Shown here piece by piece: positions 10,105 to 20,077 of a stretch of 64,000 bases of DNA (within the stretch, counting starts at the first letter, position 1; every line of letters starts with the position of its first letter). The stretch is taken from positions 62,001-126,000 of the forward strand of contig NZ_AP031498.1 of NCBI RefSeq assembly GCF_042854845.1, in the 5' to 3' direction. The position numbers and the translations under genes are program-made. This DNA is from Maricurvus nonylphenolicus. GTDB lineage: Bacteria; Pseudomonadota; Gammaproteobacteria; Pseudomonadales; Cellvibrionaceae. The notes beneath the pieces were generated by a model that saw nothing but the letters and a program-made list of their open reading frames with translations, was not told the origin of the DNA and did not search any database.

Positions 10105-13100
10105 CTAATGATGTTTGCCCGGTATCTTGCGGTTAGCTGTGCCGACATACTCAGCCAGGGTTTTATATAACAGAGGAGGTTTAACAGGCTTGGTTATATA
10201 ATCATCCATACCGGTACTTAAACAACGCTCGCGATCGCCTGGCATCGCATGGGCGGTCATGGCAATGATCGGAATGCTGGCGCAGTGGTGGCCTTGGCGA
10301 ATAGTACGCGTTGCCTGGTAACCATCCATCTCTGGCATTTCCATATCCATCAATATGGCAGCGAAGGTATTGGCGGGAGTTGAATAGAGTGTTTCGACGG
10401 CTTCTTTACCGTTATTGGCAATGGTGACATTGACCCCTTTCTTCTTGAGAATGCCAACAGCCACTTTTTGGTTTACCAGATTATCTTCGGCGAGCAGTAC
10501 ATTAATGCCTTCAAGTGGATTGGTATCCGGCTCACTGGTTTCGAATGTACTGCCTTGCGGGTTGACGCTGTCTTCAAACAAGGATTCCCCAAAGGCTACC
10601 GCAATAGAGTCCAACAAGCGTGACTGGGTAACAGGCTTGCTAATAAATCCATCAATATGATTTAGCGGTCGGTCAACTTCAATTTCCCCTTTGCGATAAT
10701 TGGAAATAAGAATGACCTTGGGTTTATGGTGGATGTCACGATTAAGATGGATGAGTTCTGCACCATCAAGGCCTGATATCTCCGGCATATTGTAATCCAT
10801 CAGAATCAGTTGGTAGCGTCCGTCAGGGTCCTCGTCGGCAAGTTCAAGGCGCTTTATGGCTTCCTTGGCGGATTCACAGGTGTCTACAATCAGCTTTAAT
10901 GACGTGGCTGTTTTACGGAGTATGTCGAGGGCAGATGTGTGATCGTCGACAATCAGTGTGCGTAAATTGTTATAGCGTTGCGGCTCGGCTTGTACGGGCC
11001 GCTCGCCCATTTGGCTGCGATCAAATTTTGCAGAAAAAGTAAAGCAGCTGCCCTTACGGGGAGTGCTTTCAACATTTAGATCGCCTTCCATTTGGTCGGC
11101 GAGATATTTGCAAATTGTCAGCCCCAAACCAGTACCGCCAAAGCGCCTGGAGCTGGAGCCGTCTACTTGGGTAAAGGGATCAAATAAACCATTCAGCAGG
11201 GCGGGCTCTATGCCTATACCGTTATCGATAATGGCGAATTCAATTTCAACGCTATCTTTTTCCTCAGCCAGTTTTCTGGCTTTAATAGTCACTTCGCCTT
11301 TCTTATCGGTAAACTTGATGGCGTTATCAACAAGATTAAACAGAATTTGCTGGACTCGCAGGGCGTCACCACGGATAAACCGTGGCACGTCGTGGGCAAT
11401 ATCAAAAATAAGTTCGATCGTTTTTTCTTCGGCTTTGACTTTAACGTCGTGAGAAAGCTGTTCAAAAATGCTATCGAGATCGAAGTGGCTGTTTTCTAGA
11501 ATCAATTTACCCGATTCCATTTTCGAGAAATCGAGAATGTCATCGATGATATGTAATAAGGCCTCTGCAGACTCGTCAATATTATTTAGGTAACTGAGTT
11601 GTTGTTGCGAAAGCAGTGTGTCTTTTAATAAATGCCCCATGCCAATAATGGCATTCATGGGGGTTCTGATTTCGTGGCTCATGCGTGCCAAAAATTCATT
11701 TTTGGTTTGGTTCGCTGAGGTGGCTTCGATTTTGGCTTGCCGCAGTGCAGCCTGGTCTTCTTTAAATTGGGTAATATTGACATTGATGCCAACACAGCGG
11801 GTATATTTACCGTCGCTGTTTTTTTCACAGTACTTGGCCCGGGAATATACCCAGAGGTAATGCCCGGCTTTATGTTTGAGACGAATTTCGCAGGTGACGA
11901 TATCCTGGCCATGGCTGAGGGCGTCCGCGTAAAGATTGCGAACATAGTCCAGGTCATCGGGATGCAGCAGATGTTTTTCAAAAAACCGCCAATCCTCTTC
12001 CAGTTCTCCGACTTCATAGCCCAACATACGATGATAGCTGGGGCTTAAATAAAGGTGGCCAGCTGGCAGGGATAGATCCCAAATGCCATCTCGCGAGGCT
12101 TCCATGGCATAGCTGTAACGCACATCGCGTTCTTTCAGGGTTTGGGTAATTTCCTGGCGCCGAATACAATGATTTAATGCTTCGCCTAAGGCGGTTGCGC
12201 CCTCCACATCTCGCTCGCGCCACTGCTTGCTGGGGGTATAACAAGACAGGGTTAATACCGCATCGGTTTTACCTTGATAGCGCAGGGGGATGATGGCGTA
12301 TGAGCAGACTCCTGTATCCTTTAAGCGTTTGACAACAGGGGCATCCACAGGTTGTTCGGTGTTAATGTCTTCACAAACATAGGCTTTATTATCAGTGACA
12401 ATTTTCTGCAGCAGCGGAAATTTTTGAATCGCGATGTGATCGAATTCGGCGCCCATTTGGGGGAATTGGGTGGACTGCCACATACTGTGTATTGAAAAAC
12501 TGTCGGTCAGGTGATTGAGTATGCGTAGCGTAATACGCTCGACCTTTATCTTTTCTCCCAGAGATTGCAGCGTGTTGGTTATGGCCTCATCGCTGCTGTC
12601 TTCAAATAGATGCCTCAAGGTGCGACTTAACCACTGCCCAGATTCGGCGCGTTTGCTGGCAAACAGTTGCTCGCGCTTGATCATATCTATATCGGTTAGG
12701 CTGCCGATAATATGCGCGGCTCCTCCCTGGGCATTTTTTCTTAGCACGTTAGTGTGCAGGGAAAACCAGCGAGAATAACCGTTTTTACAGAGGAAGCGGC
12801 ATTCTGTGGAATAGGCCTCCCCGGTTTCTATTGCGCGCTTAAATAAAGACAGGACTTTATCTCTATCCCTTTCATCGATTCGGGAATTGACGAAGGTCTG
12901 ATTACAATCTTGTTCACCAGTTTTGTAACCTAATAACTCTACCCCATTGGGGCTGTAATTTACTTCGTGGGACGAGTCGCGCCATTCAAAGTAGGCGCAG
13001 TGGGAGGTGGAAAGCAAGGCGTGAGAGAGTTTTTCATTGGGAGCAAGAAGCTCATTGCGCTCAGGCTCTTGCTGTCGCAGTTGGTCGAGCTCTTGCTCGA

Positions 13101-13152
13101 GTTGGGCGATCCGTGCTTCAAGTTGTTTAGGGCTACGTCCTTTTTTTGCCAT
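10105..13152 (-). CDS. Soluble hybrid sensor histidine kinase with two receiver domains
   Basis: A 1015-residue kinase, no membrane segment. Order: N-terminal coiled coil, PAS (about 45-160), GAF-like (175-330), PAS (345-460, YLSPSYHRMLGYEVGE), HisKA with the histidine in MSHEIRTPMN (about 490), HATPase (DNGIGIEP, GGTGLGLTI), receiver 1 (about 730-860; acceptor in LILMDYNMPE) and receiver 2 (about 885-1005; acceptor in AILMDMEMPE). Both receivers keep the acceptor aspartate and the lysine-proline (FISKP, YITKP). Like its neighbour it lacks HPt. The two kinases share architecture and stretches such as VLLVEDN/VLLAEDN followed by LVNQKVA, and look like paralogues from a tandem duplication that then diverged. 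Confidence 0.93.
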   Translation of the reverse strand: MAKKGRSPKQLEARIAQLEQELDQLRQQEPERNELLAPNEKLSHALLSTSHCAYFEWRDSSHEVNYSPNGVELLGYKTGEQDCNQTFVNSRIDERDRDKVLSLFKRAIETGEAYSTECRFLCKNGYSRWFSLHTNVLRKNAQGGAAHIIGSLTDIDMIKREQLFASKRAESGQWLSRTLRHLFEDSSDEAITNTLQSLGEKIKVERITLRILNHLTDSFSIHSMWQSTQFPQMGAEFDHIAIQKFPLLQKIVTDNKAYVCEDINTEQPVDAPVVKRLKDTGVCSYAIIPLRYQGKTDAVLTLSCYTPSKQWRERDVEGATALGEALNHCIRRQEITQTLKERDVRYSYAMEASRDGIWDLSLPAGHLYLSPSYHRMLGYEVGELEEDWRFFEKHLLHPDDLDYVRNLYADALSHGQDIVTCEIRLKHKAGHYLWVYSRAKYCEKNSDGKYTRCVGINVNITQFKEDQAALRQAKIEATSANQTKNEFLARMSHEIRTPMNAIIGMGHLLKDTLLSQQQLSYLNNIDESAEALLHIIDDILDFSKMESGKLILENSHFDLDSIFEQLSHDVKVKAEEKTIELIFDIAHDVPRFIRGDALRVQQILFNLVDNAIKFTDKKGEVTIKARKLAEEKDSVEIEFAIIDNGIGIEPALLNGLFDPFTQVDGSSSRRFGGTGLGLTICKYLADQMEGDLNVESTPRKGSCFTFSAKFDRSQMGERPVQAEPQRYNNLRTLIVDDHTSALDILRKTATSLKLIVDTCESAKEAIKRLELADEDPDGRYQLILMDYNMPEISGLDGAELIHLNRDIHHKPKVILISNYRKGEIEVDRPLNHIDGFISKPVTQSRLLDSIAVAFGESLFEDSVNPQGSTFETSEPDTNPLEGINVLLAEDNLVNQKVAVGILKKKGVNVTIANNGKEAVETLYSTPANTFAAILMDMEMPEMDGYQATRTIRQGHHCASIPIIAMTAHAMPGDRERCLSTGMDDYITKPVKPPLLYKTLAEYVGTANRKIPGKHH

Positions 13153-13462
13153 AGTGCTCTGCCGTGCTTTGCTTTATTTATGCGCTATAACTCTCGCTAT
13201 GACTTCTTATTGTGTTGAATTGGGCCATCTTCGCAGGGTAAGAAAAACGGTCGTTATTACCCAAGCTCATCGGCCACAGTATTCCCGCCTACCTAAAAAT
13301 CGGGGCCGTCACTTAAGCTTAGTTCAGACTGACATGATTTCCAGTGTGGATTTCAGTGCCAACGATGGTTTTTTGGCGTTTTGTGGTTGATCGGGGAAGA
13401 TCAGAGGAATTCGAAGCAGAAAAGCAGAGCAGGCAACGGTCGTTGCCTGCTCATAAGGGGAG
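13153..13462. other. 310-base gap between argH and the hybrid kinase
   Basis: The gap lies between the 3' end of argH and the start of the double-receiver kinase, both on the reverse strand. It should hold the kinase promoter (13153 upward) and the argH terminator (13427-13452). I see no credible coding sequence or RNA gene in it. Confidence 0.5.
13427..13452 (-). terminator. Terminator hairpin of argH
   Basis: Near-perfect palindrome GAGCAGGCAACG...CGTTGCCTGCTC, about 11 pairs, just past the argH stop. On the reverse strand it is followed by TGCTTTTCTGCTTC, a moderate T-rich tract. Confidence 0.7.
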
Positions 13463-14866
13463 TTAGCGTGCGGCAACCAGCTGGCGGGCGCGCTCAGCGG
13501 CCTGGCGGACCTGATCTGGAGCGGTGCCACCAATATGGTTGCGGGCCGCGACAGAGCCTTCCAGCGTCAGTACATCGAAGACATCGGCGCCGATGGTATC
13601 ACTGAATTGCTGTAGTTCTTCGAGGCTCATTTCGGACAGGTCTTTACCCTGCTCAATGCCGTAAGCTACTGATTTACCAACAATTTCGTGTGAATCACGG
13701 AAAGGAATGCCCTTGCGCACCAAGTAGTCGGCCAGATCGGTGGCGGTTGAGAAGCCGCGAGTGGCCGCTTCCAGCATACTGGCTTTTTTGGAGCGAATGG
13801 CCGGGATCATATCGGCAAATGCACGCAAACAGTCGGAAACGGTATTAACTGCATCAAACAGTGGCTCTTTGTCTTCCTGGTTGTCCTTGTTGTAGGCCAG
13901 AGGCTGGGACTTCATCAGGGTCAACAGGCTGAACAGGTGGCCGTTAACGCGGCCGGTTTTGCCGCGCACCAACTCAGGTACATCGGGGTTTTTCTTCTGC
14001 GGCATGATCGAGGAGCCGGTGCAGAAGCGGTCTGGCAGTTCAATAAAGTCGAACTGGGCCGAGGTCCACAGTACCAACTCTTCCGACATACGCGACATAT
14101 GGGTCAACAGCAGGCTGGCAAAGGCGCAGAATTCGATGGCAAAGTCACGATCGGATACGGAGTCCAGAGAGTTTTCGGTGGGCTTGTCAAAGCCCAGCAA
14201 CTCAGCAGTCAGGCTGCGATCGATAGGGTAGGTGGTACCGGCCAGTGCCGCGGCACCCAGGGGTGACTGATTCAGGCGTTTGCGACAATCCTGCAGGCGG
14301 CCAAAGTCACGTTCCAGCATCTCGTTCCAGGCCAGCAGGTGGTGACCAAAGGTTACTGGCTGAGCGGTTTGCAGGTGGGTAAAGCCCGGCATAATAGTGT
14401 CGGCTTCGTTGGCGGCCAGGTCAATCAGGCCTGCTTGCAAGCGGGTCATCTCGTTGCTGATGCTGTCGATTTCATCGCGCAGCCACAGGCGAATATCGGT
14501 GGCAACCTGGTCGTTACGAGAGCGGCCGGTGTGCAGCTTTTTACCGGTAATGCCGATCTTGTCGGTCAGTGCTGACTCGACATTCATGTGCACATCTTCC
14601 AGCGGGATAGACCACTCGATCTTGCCCGCTTCAATATCGGCCTGAACCTCGTTTAGGCCGTTGATGATTTTGTCTTTTTCCTCGGCAGTCAGGACGCCAG
14701 CTTTCTCCAGCATGGTCGCATGGGCAATCGAGCCCTGGATGTCGTGGCGGTACAAGCGTTGGTCGAACTGAATCGAGGCGGTAAAACGTTGCACAAATGC
14801 GTCTGTCGGCTCGGAAAAGCGGCCGCCCCATTGTTGGTTAGTCTTGTCGTCCTGGCTCATACTCAA
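13463..14866 (-). CDS. argH: Argininosuccinate lyase
   Basis: Last step of arginine synthesis: argininosuccinate to arginine and fumarate. The 467 residues carry the fumarase/aspartase superfamily signature GSSIMPQKKNP and the substrate-binding stretch TGRSRNDQVATD; length and motifs are fully typical. The N-terminus QQWGGRFSEP matches the family, which fixes the ATG at 14866 or the in-frame ATG two codons downstream. It is divergent from algZ, an arrangement known from Pseudomonas (argH-fimS/algZ-algR-hemC). Confidence 0.97.
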   Translation of the reverse strand: MSMSQDDKTNQQWGGRFSEPTDAFVQRFTASIQFDQRLYRHDIQGSIAHATMLEKAGVLTAEEKDKIINGLNEVQADIEAGKIEWSIPLEDVHMNVESALTDKIGITGKKLHTGRSRNDQVATDIRLWLRDEIDSISNEMTRLQAGLIDLAANEADTIMPGFTHLQTAQPVTFGHHLLAWNEMLERDFGRLQDCRKRLNQSPLGAAALAGTTYPIDRSLTAELLGFDKPTENSLDSVSDRDFAIEFCAFASLLLTHMSRMSEELVLWTSAQFDFIELPDRFCTGSSIMPQKKNPDVPELVRGKTGRVNGHLFSLLTLMKSQPLAYNKDNQEDKEPLFDAVNTVSDCLRAFADMIPAIRSKKASMLEAATRGFSTATDLADYLVRKGIPFRDSHEIVGKSVAYGIEQGKDLSEMSLEELQQFSDTIGADVFDVLTLEGSVAARNHIGGTAPDQVRQAAERARQLVAAR

Positions 14867-15061
14867 ATTGCCTTTATCGGGATATGTAAAATGGGATATA
14901 CGTAAAAAGAGGGCGCGTATTATAGCTTGCGGCTGGGCTGGGGCCTAGGCCATCGCGACAGAGTGCCACTTGTCAGCGGACCGCAGGCAATGAATACTGT
15001 GCCTCATTCAGTCACTAGTTATCTATTGTTGTCCTATAGACAGTACAAAGGAGTTGTACCC

Positions 15062-16093
15062 TTGCCCGATCAGATTCGGTCATCACAGGCCTTCCTGCCT
15101 AACCTATGCAGCCTGCAAGCCGTGTTTTTGTTGGTGTTACTGGGGGAACTGCTGGCGGTGGTGCTGACACTGGCGGATACCGGCCTGGCCCTATTTCAGT
15201 GGGAGCGCCTGGGGATACTGTCCTTTCTGATTCAGTGGATTGTGCTGGCCAGCGCTGCATTGCTATGTCCGTTACGCCCGTGGCTCAGTCAAATTCAGGC
15301 CTGGCAGGCGGGGGCTATTTGTTATCTGTTAGTGCTGTTAGTGACAGTGGTATGCAGTGTGGTTGGTCTGTGGATGGTTTACCCGGATCAGGGCATCCAA
15401 TGGGCCTCACTACTCAACAGTGTACTGATTTCAGCCATTATCGCGGGGATTGCCCTGCGCTACCTGTATTTGCAGCAGCAGCTTTCAAACCAGAAACAAG
15501 CAGAACTGGAAGCCCGTATTGATGCGCTGCAATCGCGTATTCGACCGCATTTTTTATTTAACAGCATGAATTCGATTGCCAGCTTGATTGAGATAGATCC
15601 GGGCAAGGCTGAAAAAATGATCGTTGATTTATCCAGCCTGTTTCGCGCCAGCTTGGCTGAACCCGGCCTGGTGCCCTTAACGGAAGAGCTGGCCCTGTGC
15701 CGCCGTTATGTGGAGATCGAGCAGATCCGTTTGGGGCAGCGCTTGCAGCTGGAGTGGCACGACGAACAGGCTTCTGCAGAGATAGCCATCCCCAGCTTGT
15801 TATTGCAGCCGATTGTCGAAAATGCCATCTACCACGGTATCCAACCTTTACCGCAGGGCGGACTGGTGCGATTGGATGTCAGCCGTCAGGGCAGGCAACT
15901 GAAGATAGAGGTTTCAAATCCCTTGCCGGATACCGGTACTGAAACGCCTGAAGCTTCGCTGGCGCAGGGCAATCGCCTGGCGCTGGAGAACATTCGCCAC
16001 CGTCTGCAGGCATACTATGGGCGCGAGGCTGGGCTGACGCTGGCGCAGCAAGGTGGGTTGTATGTCACGACAATACACATACCCATTGGTTAA
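15062..16093 (+). CDS. algZ: LytS-type histidine kinase AlgZ/FimS
   Basis: Membrane sensor partner of AlgR; in Pseudomonas it governs alginate and type IV pilus genes. The protein has several N-terminal hydrophobic helices, then the His_kinase domain with RIRPHFLFNSMNS (phospho-acceptor histidine) and an HATPase with IVENAIYHG. I prefer a TTG start at 15062, preceded by AAGGAG at 15048-15053 with eight bases of spacing; this gives 343 residues, close to Pseudomonas AlgZ, and starts shortly before the conserved FLPNLC segment. An in-frame ATG at 14990 would add 24 residues but has no clear ribosome site. The Shine-Dalgarno lies in the loop of an inverted repeat, GTACAA-AGGAG-TTGTAC (15043-15059). 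Confidence 0.9.
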   Translation: MPDQIRSSQAFLPNLCSLQAVFLLVLLGELLAVVLTLADTGLALFQWERLGILSFLIQWIVLASAALLCPLRPWLSQIQAWQAGAICYLLVLLVTVVCSVVGLWMVYPDQGIQWASLLNSVLISAIIAGIALRYLYLQQQLSNQKQAELEARIDALQSRIRPHFLFNSMNSIASLIEIDPGKAEKMIVDLSSLFRASLAEPGLVPLTEELALCRRYVEIEQIRLGQRLQLEWHDEQASAEIAIPSLLLQPIVENAIYHGIQPLPQGGLVRLDVSRQGRQLKIEVSNPLPDTGTETPEASLAQGNRLALENIRHRLQAYYGREAGLTLAQQGGLYVTTIHIPIG

Positions 16094-16169
16094 ACTAGTA
16101 GGTAGAGGCCTTGGTTTAGGGGCTAGTTTTAAGGGCTTGGTTTAAGGCATTGCACGGATAAGGCACCGC

Positions 16170-16910
16170 ATGGATTTATTAATAGTTGATGATGAGGCGC
16201 TGGCACGTCAGCGGCTGGCAAGAATGGTGGAGCGCCTGGAAGGCTATCGCCTGGTGGCGCAAGCGGCCGACGCGGCCGAAGCCATGGCGGCAATGGCCGA
16301 GCACGACCCCGATGTGGTGCTCTGTGATATCCGTATGCCCGGCCAGGATGGTCTACAGCTGGCCCAGCAAATCAGCACCATGGAGGATCCGCCAGCCATT
16401 ATCTTTTGCACCGCCTACGATGAGTATGCACTGGATGCCTTTGGCGCCCAGGCGGTGGATTATCTATTAAAGCCCGTGAGTGACGAAAAGCTGCAGGCGG
16501 CTTTAAACAAGGCGCAAAAGGTCAATCGCGCCCAACTGGCTGCCCTGGCCCAGGCCGATAGTGACGTCAGTGCCGACAGCCGTAAACATATCAGTGCCCG
16601 CACACGTCGCGGGGTAGAACTGATTCCTCTGGATGCGATTCATTACTTCCTGGCCGATCATAAATACGTGACCGTCTACCATGACGATAACGAAACCCTC
16701 ATTGATGACACCTTAAAGGAACTGGAGCAGGAATTTCCCGAGCGCTTTGTGCGGGTACACCGCAATGCCCTTGTGGCGATAAAGGCGATAGAGGGCATGG
16801 AGCGCTCACCGCAAGGCCAGTATCGCTTACGCTTAAAAGGGCTTGATCATCAGCCTGTCGTCAGTCGTCGCCATGTCTCCCCCCTACGCGAGTTCCTCTC
16901 TCGCCTTTAG
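16170..16910 (+). CDS. algR: LytTR response regulator AlgR
   Basis: Response regulator of the AlgZ/FimS system. The 246 residues comprise an N-terminal receiver (VDDEALARQRL, acceptor aspartate in VLCDIRMPGQDG near residue 54, KP at the end of the domain) and a C-terminal LytTR DNA-binding domain (about 135-245; HYFLADHKYVTV, FVRVHRNALVA, VSRRH). It is 76 bases downstream of algZ and upstream of hemC, the same order as in Pseudomonas. Confidence 0.95.
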   Translation: MDLLIVDDEALARQRLARMVERLEGYRLVAQAADAAEAMAAMAEHDPDVVLCDIRMPGQDGLQLAQQISTMEDPPAIIFCTAYDEYALDAFGAQAVDYLLKPVSDEKLQAALNKAQKVNRAQLAALAQADSDVSADSRKHISARTRRGVELIPLDAIHYFLADHKYVTVYHDDNETLIDDTLKELEQEFPERFVRVHRNALVAIKAIEGMERSPQGQYRLRLKGLDHQPVVSRRHVSPLREFLSRL

Positions 16911-17052
16911 TTGGATCCAAGCACCGGGCTCAAGCAATGGCCTAATTGTTCAATCTGCCCTGATTGAATGGGGCCGCAGGGCACACAGTGCCTGCGGGTC
17001 TGGTATCATGTCGCCCATCCTGAATCTGAAGATTTAACAAGGGCATCGATTT

Positions 17053-17988
17053 ATGAGCCAAACCCTGCGTATTGCCACCCGTAAAAGTGCCCTGGCACTG
17101 TGGCAGGCCGAATTTGTTAAAGCCGAACTCGAAAAACACCACCCACAGTTAACGGTCGAGCTGGTGCCTATGGTTAGCCGCGGGGACAAAATCCTCGATG
17201 TGCCCCTGGCCAAGGTCGGCGGCAAGGGGCTGTTTGTAAAAGAGCTGGAGCACGCCTTGCTGCAAGGCGAAGCCGATATTGCCGTGCACTCGATGAAAGA
17301 TGTGCCAATGGAGTTTCCTGAGGGCCTGGGCCTGGAAGTGATTTGTGAACGCGAAGATCCCCGTGATGCCTTCGTATCCAATCGCTTTGCTTCATTAGCC
17401 GAACTGCCCGCTGGCAGTGTGGTGGGCACCTCTAGTTTGCGTCGCCAATGCCAGCTGTTGGCCAACTATCCAGATCTGGAAATCAAATTCTTGCGCGGTA
17501 ATGTGAATACCCGTCTGCAAAAGCTCGATGACGGCGAGTACGATGCCATCATCCTGGCCTCTGCCGGTTTAATTCGCCTGGGTATGGAAGAGCGCATTCG
17601 CGAGCGCATAGCGCCGGAAGATATGTTGCCTGCCGGTGGCCAAGGTGCTGTGGGTATCGAGTGTCGTGTCGACGATAAGGCAACCCGCGAGCTGTTGAAA
17701 CCTTTACACCATGCATTAACGGCCGAGCGTGTACTGGCCGAGCGTGCCATGAACCGTCGCCTGGAAGGTGGTTGCCAGGTCCCTATTGGTTGCTATGCAA
17801 TTCATGCTGATGATGGCCTGTGGTTACGTGGTTTGGTGGGCAGCCCGGATGGGGAAGAAATGCTCGAAGCGGATGTTCGCGGTGTAGCGGCTGAAGGCGA
17901 AGCCATGGGCATCGCCCTGGCGGAGCAATTACTGAGTTACGGCGCCGACAAAATCCTGCAGGAAGTCTATGGCGACGATAACGCCTGA
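17053..17988 (+). CDS. hemC: Hydroxymethylbilane synthase (porphobilinogen deaminase)
   Basis: Condenses four porphobilinogens into hydroxymethylbilane in heme, siroheme and cobalamin synthesis. The 311 residues show RIATRKSALALWQA at the N-terminus, the substrate-binding motif GTSSLRRQCQL, and the cysteine that carries the dipyrromethane cofactor in GGCQVPIGCYA. The 3' end overlaps hemD by 20 bases, so the pair is translationally coupled. Confidence 0.97.
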   Translation: MSQTLRIATRKSALALWQAEFVKAELEKHHPQLTVELVPMVSRGDKILDVPLAKVGGKGLFVKELEHALLQGEADIAVHSMKDVPMEFPEGLGLEVICEREDPRDAFVSNRFASLAELPAGSVVGTSSLRRQCQLLANYPDLEIKFLRGNVNTRLQKLDDGEYDAIILASAGLIRLGMEERIRERIAPEDMLPAGGQGAVGIECRVDDKATRELLKPLHHALTAERVLAERAMNRRLEGGCQVPIGCYAIHADDGLWLRGLVGSPDGEEMLEADVRGVAAEGEAMGIALAEQLLSYGADKILQEVYGDDNA

Positions 17989-18769
17989 GTTACCCCTCGG
18001 CGGCCTGCGCTTGTTGGTCACCCGGCCGCAGGCTCAGGCTAAAGGCTGGCAACAACTGTTGCAGAGTCAAGGTGCCAGCTGCGTTGCGGTGCCACTGATG
18101 GCCATAGTGGCGTTAGCTGATGTGGAATCACAACAGGCGATCGAGCACCGCATACAGGATCTGCATTACTATCAGCATGTGATCTTTGTAAGCCAAAATG
18201 CCGTGGCCTACGCGGCGAGCAGGATTAAACACCACTGGGCCTCGCTACCCCAGGGCGTAAACTTTTACGCTGTGGGTAGTGCTACCGCGAACAGCTTGCG
18301 TGCTGAAGGTTTTCCTGTCTCGGAAGCTGGCAATACCATGAACAGTGAAGCCCTGTTGGCCTTGCCTGACCTGCAGACGGTAAAGGGCCAAAAAGTGTTA
18401 ATCTGTCGCGGTCGCGGAGGACGTCCTCTGTTGGCCGATGTGTTGAGTCAGCGCGGTGCAATAGTCGATTATTGCGAACTTTACGAGCGCCAGTTTCCGT
18501 CGCAGGCAGCGCAACAGATAGCCGCTTTAGATTGGGGCCAGACTGATGATCTGGTCGCGGTACACAGTGGTGAGGCGCTGGACAACTGGTATAGCCTGAT
18601 CGAAAAGCAACCCTCTATGCAATGGTTGCAGTTGCCAGTCGTGGTGCCTGGTGCGCGGGTGGCTAAAAAGGCGGCGGCCCTGGGTTTCACTTGTACCATA
18701 GAAGCCTATAATGCCAGTGATCAAGCCATGCTTGAGGCTTTGATTGATTGGCGACAGCAACAGAATTAA
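17969..18769 (+). CDS. hemD: Uroporphyrinogen-III synthase
   Basis: Closes and inverts ring D of hydroxymethylbilane to give uroporphyrinogen III. The 266-residue sequence is divergent, as is normal for the family, but has the expected two-lobe pattern: VTRPQAQAKGWQQLL at the N-terminus, FVSQNAVAYA, and VLICRGRGGRPLLADVL. Overlap with hemC and position before hemX support it. The start at 17969 lies inside hemC. Confidence 0.92.
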   Translation: MATITPELPLGGLRLLVTRPQAQAKGWQQLLQSQGASCVAVPLMAIVALADVESQQAIEHRIQDLHYYQHVIFVSQNAVAYAASRIKHHWASLPQGVNFYAVGSATANSLRAEGFPVSEAGNTMNSEALLALPDLQTVKGQKVLICRGRGGRPLLADVLSQRGAIVDYCELYERQFPSQAAQQIAALDWGQTDDLVAVHSGEALDNWYSLIEKQPSMQWLQLPVVVPGARVAKKAAALGFTCTIEAYNASDQAMLEALIDWRQQQN

Positions 18770-18880
18770 TTACAGGGCGCGGCGCCGACACCGTGATATG
18801 GTCGCCGTTACCCTGAGTTTGACGCCAGGGGCTCTAATCTAGAGAGGCTCAGCGTTTAAGAAACCATTAAGGGAATTCCC

Positions 18881-20077
18881 ATGAGTGAAACGGAAACCTC
18901 CGAACAAGCTCCCAATTCTAAACAAGACACAACGGAAAAGGCTCCAAAAGAAGCCAGTAGCGCAACAGGTTCGCCTGCTCAAACACGCAAGGGCAGTGCT
19001 ACGCTTCTGTTGTCCACCTGCCTGGTATTGACCCTGGCAGGCGGTGGTGCAGCAGGTTATCTGGGCTGGCAGCAGTTCCAGGCCCAGCAGTCGCAATTAA
19101 CCGCGCTGCAACAGCAAGTCGATAGTGCGCGACAATCGCGATCTGCACTGCAGAAACAGACACAACAATTAACCTCCCAGATACAAGAGCAAACCAGTAG
19201 CGGTGATGAACTGCAGGCAATATTAGCGGCAACACAGGATCGCCTTAACGGTTTGGGTAAACGGGTCAATAACCTGACCAGCACTAGCCGTGAAGACTGG
19301 TTATTGGCCGAGGCGGAGTACCTGTTACGCCTTGGCAATCAGCGTTTATTAATGGAGCGTCAGCCCCAAGGCGCTATTGCCTTATTGGAAGCCGCCGATC
19401 AGATCTTGCGCGATATTGACGATATGAATCTGTTCTCCGTGCGCAAGGCGCTGGCGCAAGATCTGGCGACCTTAAAGCTGGCTCCGAGTATTGATCGCAC
19501 CGGTTTGTATTTGGAGTTAGCGGCATTTTCGCAGCAGGTCGAGACGCTGGCATTTGTTGAAATCGAGCGTGGCGAAAAGCCAGTTGAAGTTCAACCAACT
19601 GAGCCAGAGATAACCCCATCCGTTGCTGAGACTTGGCAACAGCGACTAATGGCCAGTTTTAATCGCGCTCTGGCTTCACTGGGCCGTCATGTTTCCATAC
19701 AGACCCATATAGAAACTCCTGCACCCTTGCTGTCCATTGAAGAACAGGTCTATGTAAAACAGAACCTGCGTTTAATGTTTGAGCAGGCGCAACTGGCGTT
19801 ATTGCGCGAAGAACAAAAGGTCTATCAACACAGTTTGCAGCAGGCGGCGAATTGGTTGCAAAACTATTTTCAGTTCAACCCGCAGGTTGCCAGTATGGCC
19901 GAGCAAATCGAGCGCCTGGGAGCAATTAATATCGAACAGCAGCTGCCCAATATCAGTGGCTCTCTGGATTCTCTGCAGGCTTTTATGGCGGATTTGCATC
20001 GTTTAAAACCGCGGGATCAAAAAAATCCTACCGTACTGGAAACACAACAAACTAAAGCGGCACAGGAGTCGAATTAA
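18881..20077 (+). CDS. hemX: HemX-like membrane protein of the heme operon
   Basis: A 398-residue protein annotated in relatives as HemX or 'uroporphyrinogen-III C-methyltransferase'. It has a charged cytoplasmic N-terminus, one membrane helix at about residues 47-68 (LLLSTCLVLTLAGGG), then a long glutamine-rich coiled coil (70-130) and a helical periplasmic domain beginning DWLLAEAEYLLRLGNQRL. I see no methyltransferase motif, so the enzyme name is misleading. It directly precedes hemY with a one-base overlap; the two probably form a membrane complex of unclear role. Confidence 0.88.
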   Translation: MSETETSEQAPNSKQDTTEKAPKEASSATGSPAQTRKGSATLLLSTCLVLTLAGGGAAGYLGWQQFQAQQSQLTALQQQVDSARQSRSALQKQTQQLTSQIQEQTSSGDELQAILAATQDRLNGLGKRVNNLTSTSREDWLLAEAEYLLRLGNQRLLMERQPQGAIALLEAADQILRDIDDMNLFSVRKALAQDLATLKLAPSIDRTGLYLELAAFSQQVETLAFVEIERGEKPVEVQPTEPEITPSVAETWQQRLMASFNRALASLGRHVSIQTHIETPAPLLSIEEQVYVKQNLRLMFEQAQLALLREEQKVYQHSLQQAANWLQNYFQFNPQVASMAEQIERLGAINIEQQLPNISGSLDSLQAFMADLHRLKPRDQKNPTVLETQQTKAAQESN

